From: Firmicutes bacterium ADurb.Bin467
GTDB lineage: Bacteria > Bacillota > Clostridia > Christensenellales > Aristaeellaceae
Assembly (NCBI GenBank): GCA_002068815.1
Contig: MWAC01000128.1
Span: 1 to 10,234, forward strand
DNA: 10,234 nt
Direction: 5' to 3'
How positions within the stretch are numbered: the stretch's first letter is position 1; every line of letters begins with the position of its first letter. A program made the position numbers and the translations under genes. The notes under the pieces are model-generated. The model saw nothing but the letters and a program-made list of their open reading frames with translations, made no database searches and was not told where the DNA came from. Shown in pieces: positions 1-6,934 of the stretch.

Positions 1-126
1 TGGGGCGCCGACAAGGCTGGCCGACTGGTCGCGATCGACTTTCACGGCGATTTCAACACCGGCGCCTACGCCTCCTGGGGCCCGACCGTCGCCAACCGCG
101 TGCCGGTGCACGCGAGCGGCCCCTAC
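1..126 (+). other. Unidentified coding-like open frame, cut by the left edge
   Basis: The plus-strand frame beginning at base 1 is open and reads like real protein, including the stretches RLVAIDFHGDFNTGAYASWG and TVANRVPVHASGPY. It is rich in D, F, H, N, W and Y, unlike the arginine- and proline-rich shadows of the other frames, and nearly all its wobble bases are G or C. The opposite strand has several stops here. The frame has no stop where a gene should end: it runs on into sequence antisense to fmt until about 414, where it becomes arginine-rich and is clearly not coding. The genuine part therefore seems to end near 125-140. I do not recognise the family. The VPVHASGPY stretch loosely resembles the C-terminal region of some alkaline-phosphatase-like enzymes, but no metal ligand is visible, so no function is assigned. 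Confidence 0.25.
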
Positions 127-203
127 GCCGTGAAGACGGCCCGCGCCACGTCGCGCGCGGTTGCTCTATTATTTCGGGGTGCGGCGGTTTTTCGTCTTTC
201 CAT
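123..203 (-). pseudogene. rsmB: Probable N-terminal fragment of rsmB (16S rRNA m5C967 methyltransferase), interrupted
   Basis: An ATG at 203-201 overlaps the fmt stop in a TAATG arrangement, and a GAGGGAG ribosome binding site lies just upstream inside the end of fmt. It opens 26 codons ending in TAG at 125-123. The peptide has a basic, disordered lead followed by TARDVARAVF, which resembles the first helix of the NusB-like RNA-binding domain at the start of RsmB. RsmB follows fmt directly in many Bacillota, including B. subtilis. Complete RsmB is about 440 residues, so nearly all of it is missing. Further stops occur in the same frame between 1 and 122, and no other minus frame continues the domain. 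It may be a truncated gene at a rearrangement or an assembly chimera. The assignment rests on gene order and one short motif. Confidence 0.4.
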
Positions 204-1126
204 TATACTCCCTCGCCGAGCCGCGTTCCGGGCTCGATCGGTCTTCCCATCAGATACGCCTTTGCGCTCATCCTCTTCGCGTTCGGGGCCTGCATCTCGA
301 GGACCTCGAGCGCGCCCTCGCCGCACGCGACGACGAGCCCGTCCCTCGCGGAGGCCCGGAGCACCGCCCCCGGCACGCCGTTTCCCTCGACGGGTCTCGC
401 CAGATACAGCTTGAACGGGCCCGCGCACGCGATCGGCCACGGGTTCAGCCCGCGGACTTGGCGCGCGATCTCCTCCGCCGGGCGCGTCCAGTCTATGATG
501 CCCATTTCCTTCTTGAGCATCGGCTGGTGCGTGGCTTCTTCGGGGTTCTGCTTCCTCGGCGCGATCTCGCCGCGGAGGTATTTGTCGAGCGTTTCGATCA
601 GCAGCTCCGCGCCGAGCTCCGACAGCCGCTCGGTCAGTTCGCCCGCGGTCTCCATCTCGCCGATCTCGGTCTCGCGCGAGAGCAGCATGTCGCCGGTGTC
701 GATGCCCGCGTCGGTCAGCATCGTCGTGACGCCGGTCTTCGTCTCGCCGTTCAATATGCACCAGTTGATCGGCGCCGCGCCGCGGTACTTCGGCAAGAGC
801 GACGCGTGCACGTTGACCGTGCCCCATTTCGGGACGTCCAACAGCGCCTGCGACAGTATCTGCCCGAACGCCGCGGTCACGCAGAGATCGGGCGCGAGAT
901 TCTTCAAACATTCAAGCCCGTCGGGTCTGCGAATCCTCTCAAACTGGAACACAGGCACGCCGCGGGACAGCGCGAACTCCTTGACCGGGCACATCGCGAC
1001 CCTGTGGCCGCGCCCGGCCGGGCGGTCCGGCTGCGTGAACGCGCCGACGACGCCGTATCCGGCGTCCAACAGCGCGCGGAGCGGCGGCACGGCGAACTGC
1101 GGAGTGCCCATGAACGCGATCCTCAT
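203..1126 (-). CDS. fmt: Methionyl-tRNA formyltransferase
   Basis: Fmt transfers a formyl group from 10-formyltetrahydrofolate to Met-tRNAfMet, making the cytoplasmic initiator for translation. The product has 307 residues, close to the usual 310-315. The N-terminal Rossmann domain starts [16 protein letters not shown]. The PDRPAGRG loop is near residues 33-40 and the catalytic signature [16 protein letters not shown] spans about 105-120 (Asn105, His107). GIDTGDML near 141-148 supplies the catalytic Asp143. The linker and the smaller C-terminal OB-fold domain, which binds tRNA, run from about 205 to the end. The ATG overlaps the def stop as ATGA, so translation is probably coupled. A longer reading in the same frame upstream to 1516 is antisense-like arginine-rich sequence inside def and was discarded. 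Def later removes the formyl group that Fmt adds, so the two adjacent genes work as a pair. Confidence 0.97.
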   Translation of the reverse strand: MRIAFMGTPQFAVPPLRALLDAGYGVVGAFTQPDRPAGRGHRVAMCPVKEFALSRGVPVFQFERIRRPDGLECLKNLAPDLCVTAAFGQILSQALLDVPKWGTVNVHASLLPKYRGAAPINWCILNGETKTGVTTMLTDAGIDTGDMLLSRETEIGEMETAGELTERLSELGAELLIETLDKYLRGEIAPRKQNPEEATHQPMLKKEMGIIDWTRPAEEIARQVRGLNPWPIACAGPFKLYLARPVEGNGVPGAVLRASARDGLVVACGEGALEVLEMQAPNAKRMSAKAYLMGRPIEPGTRLGEGV

Positions 1127-1602
1127 TGCGCCGCATCCTCCCGGAGTTCCTCGGTCACGTCCTCGATCATCTTGTCCGTATACAGTATGCCGTCGAGGTG
1201 GTCGAGCTCGTGGCTGATCGCGATCGAGAGGTAGCCCTCGCCCTTGAGCTCGATCGGCTTCCCCTCGCGGTCGAACGCCTTGACGGAGACGCGCTCGGGG
1301 CGCTTCACGGTGCCGCGGCGTCCGGGAACCGACAGGCAGCCCTCGGCGTTGATCATCTCGCCCTCGCTCTCGACGATCTCGGGGTTGATCAACTCGATCA
1401 GCCCTTCGCCGACGTCGATCACGACGCAACGCTTCAATACCCCCACCTGCACCGCCGCGAGCCCCGCGCCGTCGGCGTCGTACATCGTGTCGGCCATGTC
1501 GTCCAAGAGCGTCCACAGCCGCTTGTCGAATTTCTCCACCGGCCGGGACCGCTTGCGCAACAGCTCGTCCCTGCCCTTTTCCAGTATCCTGCGCGTCGCC
1601 AT
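1123..1602 (-). CDS. def: Peptide deformylase
   Basis: Def is a metal-dependent hydrolase that removes the N-formyl group from nascent proteins at the ribosome exit. The product has 159 residues, usual for a short type I or clostridial deformylase. The three family motifs are present: GAGLAAVQ (45-52, with Gln52), EGCLSVPG (87-94, metal ligand Cys89) and HELDH (131-135, metal ligands His131 and His135, catalytic Glu132). Motif 1 has Val where most deformylases have Pro (GLAAPQ). The ATG at 1602 is preceded by AGGAG at 1615-1611, which overlaps the TAG stop of priA. The stop overlaps the fmt start by four bases. Both features suggest coupled translation within the priA-def-fmt part of the operon. 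Confidence 0.97.
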   Translation of the reverse strand: MATRRILEKGRDELLRKRSRPVEKFDKRLWTLLDDMADTMYDADGAGLAAVQVGVLKRCVVIDVGEGLIELINPEIVESEGEMINAEGCLSVPGRRGTVKRPERVSVKAFDREGKPIELKGEGYLSIAISHELDHLDGILYTDKMIEDVTEELREDAAQ

Positions 1603-1613
1603 ACTTCTTTCTC

Positions 1614-3806
1614 CTACAACGAATTGGCCGGGTTGACTTCCAGCTCCGCGCGCGCGCCGCTCTGCGCGTCCGCGAGGCGCTGCATCCTCGCGGTAATCGC
1701 GTGGACGTCGGCCTTGAAATACAATTTCAGAAACACCTGGTAGCGGTACTCGCCGCGAAGCCGCTTGACAGGGCAGTCGCGCTGCCGGAATTTTACGACG
1801 TCCGGCATGTGCCCGCCCGCTTCGAGGAACGCCGCGAGCTCAACTGCCGCGCGCTCGGACGCCGATTTCGCCGCGTCCTCGTCCGGGGACGAGAACACGA
1901 TGCGCGCGATGACCGTGAACGGCGGGTACAGCGCGCTCTTGCGGTAGGCGCTCTCGCGCAGATAGAACGCGCGAAAGTCCTGGCTCGCGGCGAGCTTGAT
2001 GCCGTAGTGGTCGGGCTCGTACGTCTGCAGAATCACCTTGCCGGCGTGCTCGGCGCGCCCGGCGCGGCCCGCCATCTGCGTGATCAATTGAAACGTGCGC
2101 TCGACGCTTCGATAGTCCGGCAGGTTCAGCGACATATCCGCCGCGACGACGCCGACGAGCGTCACCTCCGGGAAATCGAGCCCCTTCGCGATCATCTGCG
2201 TGCCGACGAGCACGTCCGCCTCGCCTTCCCGGAACGAATCGAGGATCTTGCGGTGCGCGTCCTTGCCGCGGGTCGTGTCGAGGTCCATCCGGAGGCACTT
2301 CGCGTCCGGGAACTGGCGCGCGACCTCCTCGACGACCTGCTCGGTGCCGACGCCGAAGAACTTGATGTAGCGGCTGCCGCACTTAGGGCAGGCGGTCGGA
2401 ACCGGCGACTCGCGGCCGCAGTAGTGGCACTTGAGCGCGGTGTCCGACTGGTGGTAGGTCAGCGACACGTCGCACTGGTCGCAGCGCGCGACGTAGCCGC
2501 ACTTCCGGCACGAGACGAAGCTCGAGTGGCCCCGGCGGTTGATGAAGAGCATCGCCTGCCGCCCGGCGTCGATGCACAGCCGCAGCTCCTCCGACAACCG
2601 CGCGCTCAAAATCGAGCGGTTGCCGCGCTCGAACTCGCGGCGCATGTCGACGACCTCGATCCCGGGGAGCGGCCGCCCGGTCACGCGCTCGGGAAGCTCG
2701 ATCAGCGTCAGCCGGTTCTCCGGCCGAACGCCCGGCATCGCGCGCATATAGCTCGCGACCGACGGCGTCGCGCTGCCGAGCACGAGCACCGCCCCGGCCG
2801 CCTCCGCGCGCCTCTGCGCGACCTCGCGCGCGTCGTAGCGCGGCCTGCGGTCGGACTGGTAGCTCCCCTCGTGCTCCTCGTCGACGACGATCGCTCCGAG
2901 GTTTTTGACCGGCGCGAACGCCGCCGAGCGCGCGCCGACGACCACGCGCGCGGCGCCGGAGCGAATCCTGCGCCACTCGTCGAAGCGTTCGCCGGCGGAG
3001 AGCCCCGAATGCAGCACCGCCGCGTCCGCCCCGAACCTCTGGTGAAACCAGCGCACCATCTGCGGCGTCAGCGCGATCTCGGGCACGAGCACGATCGCGG
3101 TCTTTTTGAGCTCCAGCGCGCGGCGCACGAGCCGTATGTAGACCTCGGTCTTGCCCGAGCCGGTGACGCCGTGCAGCAGGAATCTGCCGCCGCCGCTTTC
3201 GAGCGCCCCGGTCAGCTCCCGGACGGCGCGGGCCTGGCGGCGCGTCAACTCCGGGTCCGGCAGCGGCGCGCCCCGAAGCTGCGCGGGCGCTCGGCGCTGC
3301 TCCTGCTCGTAGATTTCGACGACGCCCTTTTTGACGAGCGCCGAGAGCGCCGACGGGTTCAGCGAAGCGGTTTCGAGATCGCCGGATTTCAGCGCGTCGA
3401 CGATCTCCCTCTGCCGCTCGCCGCGCACCGGCGCGTCCGGAAGCAGCAATTTCGCCATCCTGCGCCGCTTCTCGCGCACGCGCCCGCCGCGCATCTCGGA
3501 GGGCAGCATCAATCGAAGCGCCTCGACGAGGTTGCAGTTGTACTTCTCCCGCATCCAGTCGGCGAGCGAAATCATCTCCTCGGGCAGCGCGTCCTCCGGA
3601 AAGCGCACGCGGGAGATCGGCTTCACGCGCGCGGGGTCGAGCGCGGTTTCGTCCGACAGCCCGACGACGAAGCCGTCCACGCGCCGCGGCCCGAACGGGA
3701 CCTCGACCTGCTGGCCGACTTCGATTTCGAGGCCCTCGGGAACGGAATAGGTGAACACGTGGTCCAGCGCGTCGGACGCGAGGTCCACGATGACGTCCGC
3801 GTACAT
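1614..3806 (-). CDS. priA: Primosomal protein N' (replication restart helicase PriA)
   Basis: PriA recognises stalled or broken replication forks and reloads the replicative helicase. The product has 730 residues, within the family range. Visible in order: the N-terminal DNA-binding domain ([20 protein letters not shown] at the start), Walker A GVTGSGKT (213-220), the DEEH box (309-312), GSATPS (344-349), and a zinc-binding insert with eight cysteines in four pairs (433/436, 442/445, 460/463, 473/476). After these come [12 protein letters not shown] (535-546), the helicase motif QMAGRAGR (577-584) and a full C-terminal domain. Nothing essential is missing. The ATG at 3806 shares its A with the coaBC stop (TGATG). 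The same frame stays open upstream to about 4760, but that part is antisense-like sequence inside coaBC. The coaBC-priA-def-fmt order is conserved in Bacillota. Confidence 0.98.
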   Translation of the reverse strand: MYADVIVDLASDALDHVFTYSVPEGLEIEVGQQVEVPFGPRRVDGFVVGLSDETALDPARVKPISRVRFPEDALPEEMISLADWMREKYNCNLVEALRLMLPSEMRGGRVREKRRRMAKLLLPDAPVRGERQREIVDALKSGDLETASLNPSALSALVKKGVVEIYEQEQRRAPAQLRGAPLPDPELTRRQARAVRELTGALESGGGRFLLHGVTGSGKTEVYIRLVRRALELKKTAIVLVPEIALTPQMVRWFHQRFGADAAVLHSGLSAGERFDEWRRIRSGAARVVVGARSAAFAPVKNLGAIVVDEEHEGSYQSDRRPRYDAREVAQRRAEAAGAVLVLGSATPSVASYMRAMPGVRPENRLTLIELPERVTGRPLPGIEVVDMRREFERGNRSILSARLSEELRLCIDAGRQAMLFINRRGHSSFVSCRKCGYVARCDQCDVSLTYHQSDTALKCHYCGRESPVPTACPKCGSRYIKFFGVGTEQVVEEVARQFPDAKCLRMDLDTTRGKDAHRKILDSFREGEADVLVGTQMIAKGLDFPEVTLVGVVAADMSLNLPDYRSVERTFQLITQMAGRAGRAEHAGKVILQTYEPDHYGIKLAASQDFRAFYLRESAYRKSALYPPFTVIARIVFSSPDEDAAKSASERAAVELAAFLEAGGHMPDVVKFRQRDCPVKRLRGEYRYQVFLKLYFKADVHAITARMQRLADAQSGARAELEVNPANSL

Positions 3807-4990
3807 CAGAACATCTCCGCGATGCGGCTCAAAATGGCCTCGGCGATCTCCCGCTTGCCGCTCAAAGGGATCTCTCGCGCGTCCGCGCGGGAGAACAGCG
3901 TGACGGCGTTCGTGTCGGACTGGAAGCCCGCGCCGGGCCTCGTCACGTCGTTGGCGACGACGAGGTCGGCGTTCTTCTTCTCGAGCTTCTTCAAGGCGTT
4001 TCGCCGGAGGTCGTCCGTCTCCGCCGCGAACGCGACGAGTATCTGCCCCGGGCGCTTGCGCTCGCCGAGCGTGGACGCGATGTCGGTCGTGTTCTCGAGC
4101 TCGAGCGTCATCCCCGCGCCGCTCTTCTTGATCTTCGTGGGCGACACGCTCTTGGGCCGGAAGTCCGCCGGAGCCGCGGCCTGGATCACGATGTCCGCGG
4201 TCTCGGCCGCCCGAAGCACGCGCTCGCAGAGCTCGGCCGCGCTCGTGATCGAAACATACTCGACGCCCTCGGGCGCGCGGAGCGTCACCGGGCCCGAGAT
4301 CAAAATGACCTCGGCGCCGCGGTCGCGCGCGGCCTCGGCGAGGGCGAAGCCCATCTTTCCGGACGAGCGGTTCGAGAGGAAGCGCACGGGGTCGAGCATC
4401 TCGCGGGTAGGCCCCGCGGTCACGAGCACGCGCTTTCCCTCGAAGTCGCGCAGCGGGTTTAAAATCTTCTCGATCGCTCCGACGATGTCCTCCGGCTCCT
4501 CCATGCGGCCGACGTCGTCGTCTCCGCAGGCGAGCTTGCCGCGCGCGGGGCCGATAAAGCGCACGCCCCAGCGCGAGAGCGTCTCGACGTTTCTCTGGTT
4601 CGCGCGGCAGTTCCACATCGCGGTGTTCATCGCCGGCGCGAGCAGGATCGGGCAGCGCAGAGCCATCATCGCGGTCGACAAAAGGTCGTCGGCGATGCCG
4701 TTTGCGAACTTGCCGAGGCAGCTCGCGGTCGCGGGCGCAACGACGAACAGGTCGGCCCATTTCGCCAGCGATATGTGCGCCATGTTGTCGCGCGGGGCGA
4801 ACAGGTCGAGGCTGACGGGGTAGCCGCTCAGGGTCTCCAACGTCAGCGGCGCGATGAACTCCGTCGCGTGCGCGGTCATCACGACGCGCACCTGGGCGCC
4901 GCGCTTTTTGAGAAGCCCGATCAGCTCCGCGGCGCGGTAGGCGGCGATGCCCCCGGTGACGCCCAGCGCGATTTTCCTGTCGGACAGCAT
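3806..4990 (-). CDS. coaBC: Bifunctional phosphopantothenoylcysteine decarboxylase / phosphopantothenate-cysteine ligase
   Basis: CoaBC carries out two steps of coenzyme A synthesis: CTP-dependent joining of cysteine to 4'-phosphopantothenate (CoaB half), then flavin-dependent decarboxylation to 4'-phosphopantetheine (CoaC half). The product has 394 residues. The CoaC half shows LGVTGGIAAY (9-18), the active-site histidine His72 in AHISLAKWAD, the PAMN motif (119-122) and the LACGD loop with Cys155. The CoaB half begins near 187 with VLVTAGPTREMLDPVRFLSN, then has the dimer/nucleotide segment NRSSGKMG, a KIKK lysine patch (286-289) and VAFAAETD. The usual AAVADYRP motif reads AAPADFRP here. 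I chose the ATG at 4990 because a GGAGG lies eight bases upstream. An in-frame TTG at 5005 would place the start inside or before that binding site and is less likely. Confidence 0.97.
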   Translation of the reverse strand: MLSDRKIALGVTGGIAAYRAAELIGLLKKRGAQVRVVMTAHATEFIAPLTLETLSGYPVSLDLFAPRDNMAHISLAKWADLFVVAPATASCLGKFANGIADDLLSTAMMALRCPILLAPAMNTAMWNCRANQRNVETLSRWGVRFIGPARGKLACGDDDVGRMEEPEDIVGAIEKILNPLRDFEGKRVLVTAGPTREMLDPVRFLSNRSSGKMGFALAEAARDRGAEVILISGPVTLRAPEGVEYVSITSAAELCERVLRAAETADIVIQAAAPADFRPKSVSPTKIKKSGAGMTLELENTTDIASTLGERKRPGQILVAFAAETDDLRRNALKKLEKKNADLVVANDVTRPGAGFQSDTNAVTLFSRADAREIPLSGKREIAEAILSRIAEMF

Positions 4991-5012
4991 GCCGTCGCCC
5001 TCCAACCGTCTG

Positions 5013-5225
5013 TCATTCGAATTCGTCGGATATGCCGCGCGTGTAGTTGATGAGGCCTCTGTTGATCTCCTCGATCGCGATCGAGAGCGGCTTCGTCTCG
5101 CGCGTGTCGATCAGCGGAAGCCCTCCCGCGATCAATTCCCGCGCGCGCTTCGAGGCCTCGACGGCGAGCGTGTAGCGGCAGTCTACCTTTTCCAACAGTT
5201 CTCCGATGGGCGGTTCGATCATCAT
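5013..5225 (-). CDS. rpoZ: DNA-directed RNA polymerase omega subunit
   Basis: Omega is a small subunit that wraps the C-terminal tail of beta-prime and helps RNA polymerase assembly. The product has 70 residues, typical for Bacillota. It shows the conserved pattern PPIGELLEKVDCRYTLAVEA followed by SKRARELI and KPLSIAIEEINRGLINY. The start is one of two adjacent ATG codons (5225 or 5222). AGGAGG lies eight bases before the first and is fused with the gmk stop (TAAGGAGG). The gap to coaBC is 22 bases. Its place between gmk and coaBC is the standard Bacillota arrangement and supports the call beyond the short sequence match. Confidence 0.95.
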   Translation of the reverse strand: MMIEPPIGELLEKVDCRYTLAVEASKRARELIAGGLPLIDTRETKPLSIAIEEINRGLINYTRGISDEFE

Positions 5226-5238
5226 ACGGGGTTCCTCC

Positions 5239-5880
5239 TTACTCTCTTTTGAGCGACTGGGACAGCGCGTTCAGAAAGCGCATGCTGTGCTTTGTTTTGA
5301 GCCGCATCGCGGTGATGATGGCATAGGCCTGCTCGATCGCGCGGTCGAGCGCGTCGGGCACCGCGTCCCAATCCTCGTGGACGATGATATAATCGTAGCG
5401 GTACGCCTGCTCGACCTCGCGCGCGGCGTTGTGGAGGCGGATTTTCAGCGCGTCCTCGCCCTCGGTGCCGCGTCCGCGCAGCCGCTTTTCGATGTTCTCG
5501 CGGCTGGGCGGGCAGACGAAGATGCCGGTGACCTCGCTGTCCTGCTCCATCGCCTGCAGGCAGCCCTGCACGTCGATCTCGAGGATCAGGTCGTGGCCCT
5601 GGGCGAGCTGCTCCTGCACGGTGCGCCGAAGCGTTCCGTAGCGGTTCTGGTGGACGTAGGCCCACTCGTAGAACTCGCCCCTTTGCACGAGCTCCTCAAA
5701 CCGCTCCTCGCTGACAAAGTGGTAGTGGACGCCGTCGATCTCCCCGGGCCTCGGCGCCCTGGTCGTGCAGGACACCGAGAGCCCCACGTCCGGATACTTT
5801 TCCACGAGCTTCTTGGCAATCATGGATTTTCCCGCGCCCGCGGGGCCGGAGATCACGAACAGCAGCCCTCTCCGCTCCAT
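5239..5880 (-). CDS. gmk: Guanylate kinase
   Basis: Gmk phosphorylates GMP (and dGMP) to GDP with ATP, feeding GTP and (p)ppGpp pools. The product has 213 residues, slightly above the usual 200-207. The P-loop is GPAGAGKS (12-19), followed by the GMP-binding segment TTRAPRPGE (39-47), EIDGVHYHF (47-55), GEFYEWAYV with the substrate-binding tyrosine (68-76), LEIDVQG (100-106) and the lid arginines in RLRGRGTEGE (133-142). The C-terminal helices from about 170 to 213 are complete. The ATG at 5880 has a GGGAGGG site eight bases upstream. It sits 45 bases after yicC and 13 bases before rpoZ, inside the operon. Confidence 0.97.
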   Translation of the reverse strand: MERRGLLFVISGPAGAGKSMIAKKLVEKYPDVGLSVSCTTRAPRPGEIDGVHYHFVSEERFEELVQRGEFYEWAYVHQNRYGTLRRTVQEQLAQGHDLILEIDVQGCLQAMEQDSEVTGIFVCPPSRENIEKRLRGRGTEGEDALKIRLHNAAREVEQAYRYDYIIVHEDWDAVPDALDRAIEQAYAIITAMRLKTKHSMRFLNALSQSLKRE

Positions 5881-5907
5881 AGGAAATCCCTCCCATGCCG
5901 TTATTTT

Positions 5908-5921
5908 GTTCGGAATCGAAC
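5908..5921 (-). other. Small hairpin in the yicC-gmk gap
   Basis: The 45-base gap after the yicC stop contains a perfect 5-bp stem (GTTCG / CGAAC) around a 4-base loop. It is not followed by a U-run, so it does not look like an intrinsic terminator. It may be an mRNA processing or stability element, or chance. The gap contains no small open frame that would code for RemA. Confidence 0.3.
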
Positions 5922-5925
5922 GATA

Positions 5926-6780
5926 TCACTCAATGTTTTGCAGCTGCTCGCGCAGTTTCTCGATCTCGGCCTTGGCGTCCATCGCGAGGCGCGTGATCTC
6001 GAGGTCCTGCGACTTGGAGGAGATGGTGTTCGCCTCGCGGTTCATCTCCTGCACGAGAAAGTCGAGCTTCCTGCCCGCGGGCTCCGGCTGCCGGAGGAAT
6101 TCCCGAAGCTGCGCGATGTGGCTCGAGAGCCGGACCAATTCCTCGTCGATCGCCGCGCGGTCGGCCATGACCGCGACCTCCTGCAGAAGCCTCGCCTCGT
6201 CGGCCTGCTGGCCGATCAGCTCCTGAACGCCCGCGCGGAGCCTTTCCATGTACTCGCGCACGGTCCCCGGATAGCGCGCGCGGATGCCCGCGGCGATCAT
6301 TTCCAGCGCCGACGCCCGCGCGTCCATGTCGAGCCGCAGGGCCTCCCCCTCCCGGCCGCGCATCCGCACCAGCTCGTCGAGCGCGCTCTCGAGCGCGTCC
6401 GCGAACAGCGTCGAAAGCGCCTCGCGGTCCTCCTCCGCCTCGGAAATCTGGAGCACCTCCGGGAGCCTGAGCACATTGAGCAGCGTCCGGTCGTCCGGGA
6501 GGCCGGAAATTCCGTCCATCGAGCGCATGTAGGCCTCGAGGAGCCCCTCGTCCACCGTGACGGCCTTCGCGTCCCTTCGCAGGTTGCGGTAGGTGAAGAA
6601 CCCTTCGACGTGCCCGCGCGAGAGCCTTTTCCCGATCCTCTTCCTCGCCTCCTCCTCCAGAAACAAAAAGCTCCTGGGCAGGCGCAGGTTCAGGTCCAGA
6701 AAGCGGTGGTTCACGCTCTTCAGCTCCACCGTGAGCTGCCGCCCGTCGAGCTCGCGCGCGGCGCGCCCGTATCCCGTCAT
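5926..6780 (-). CDS. yicC: YicC/YloC family endoribonuclease
   Basis: Members of this family (YicC in E. coli, YloC in B. subtilis) are endoribonucleases linked to small-RNA and mRNA turnover. Counted from the ATG at 6780 the product has 284 residues, close to the family length. It opens with the hallmark SMTGYGRA and ends with the conserved DUF1732 block, including FLVQEMNREANTISSKSQD and the terminal REQLQNIE. The middle is rich in charged helices, as expected for the family. The start is uncertain: the only good ribosome binding site (GGGAGG, 6804-6799) lies 18 bases from this ATG but nine bases from an in-frame ATC at 6789, which would give a leading MNSMTGYG. The reading that extends upstream to 6909 crosses the promoter and is not used. 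This is the first gene of the housekeeping operon. Confidence 0.93.
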   Translation of the reverse strand: MTGYGRAARELDGRQLTVELKSVNHRFLDLNLRLPRSFLFLEEEARKRIGKRLSRGHVEGFFTYRNLRRDAKAVTVDEGLLEAYMRSMDGISGLPDDRTLLNVLRLPEVLQISEAEEDREALSTLFADALESALDELVRMRGREGEALRLDMDARASALEMIAAGIRARYPGTVREYMERLRAGVQELIGQQADEARLLQEVAVMADRAAIDEELVRLSSHIAQLREFLRQPEPAGRKLDFLVQEMNREANTISSKSQDLEITRLAMDAKAEIEKLREQLQNIE

Positions 6781-6798
6781 GCTGTTGATGGCGCTTCG

Positions 6799-6804
6799 CC
6801 TCCC
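6799..6804 (-). promoter_or_regulatory. Ribosome binding site that makes the yicC start ambiguous
   Basis: GGGAGG on the minus strand is the only strong Shine-Dalgarno match before yicC. Counting from GGAGG, it is nine bases from an ATC codon at 6789-6787 and 18 bases from the ATG at 6780. Nine is normal spacing; 18 is too long for efficient initiation. Confidence 0.6.
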
Positions 6805-6815
6805 GAATATTCTCC

Positions 6816-6851
6816 AATTTGGATTATAGCATATTTCCCCCGCGTCCTCCA
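6816..6851 (-). promoter_or_regulatory. Extended -10 promoter of the yicC-gmk-rpoZ-coaBC-priA-def-fmt operon
   Basis: The minus strand reads TGCTATAAT, a perfect -10 box (6828-6823) with the TG of an extended -10 element. The sequence 17 bases upstream is TGGAGG (6851-6846), only a weak match to TTGACA, as is common when an extended -10 is present. Transcription would start near 6816, leaving a leader of about 27-35 bases before yicC. This is a housekeeping sigma-A type promoter. No other convincing promoter was seen within the operon. Confidence 0.75.
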
Positions 6852-6862
6852 CCTCCCGCTGT

Positions 6863-6881
6863 GAAAAATTCGAAATTTTTC
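6863..6881. repeat. Perfect inverted repeat between the divergent promoters
   Basis: The sequence GAAAAATTCGAAATTTTTC has perfect 8-bp arms around a 3-base centre. It lies just upstream of the minus-strand -35 region and about 35 bases upstream of the plus-strand -35 box. The symmetry suits a dimeric regulator. The AT-rich stem would make a weak RNA hairpin, and no gene ends here, so a terminator is unlikely. Confidence 0.6.
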
Positions 6882-6901
6882 TCTGCGCATCCATGAATTC
6901 C

Positions 6902-6934
6902 ATTTGCATAGACGGTTGTAATTTGCATAAATGG
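6902..6934 (+). repeat. Two imperfect 14-bp direct repeats at the transporter promoter
   Basis: ATTTGCATAGACGG (6902-6915) and ATTTGCATAAATGG (6921-6934) match at 12 of 14 positions, including the first nine. They repeat with a 19-bp period. The second copy overlaps the last base of the -35 box and fills most of the spacer; the first lies immediately upstream. This placement suggests a binding site for a regulator that reads direct repeats, but no regulator gene is in the window. Confidence 0.5.

Noticed and set aside
1701..4823. A very long plus-strand open frame (over 1000 codons) opposite priA and coaBC
   Set aside because: High GC at wobble positions removes stops from the antisense frame. 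Its translation is low-complexity (R, A, L, H, D rich) with no motif, whereas the minus strand shows intact PriA and CoaBC signatures.
4991..5005. TTG start of CoaBC at 5005
   Set aside because: The GGAGG that serves the ATG at 4990 lies immediately after this TTG, and the extra five residues are not family-like.
5206..6864. A plus-strand open frame of about 550 codons opposite gmk and yicC
   Set aside because: Same shadow effect; the minus strand carries clear Gmk and YicC motifs, and the plus frame crosses the yicC promoter.
6863..6881. Intrinsic terminator at the inverted repeat
   Set aside because: No gene ends there, the stem is almost all A-T, and it lies between divergent promoters; an operator is a better reading.
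6781..6909. Longer N-terminus of YicC starting at 6909
   Set aside because: It would begin upstream of the TATAAT promoter and translate through it; the extra residues match no YicC feature.
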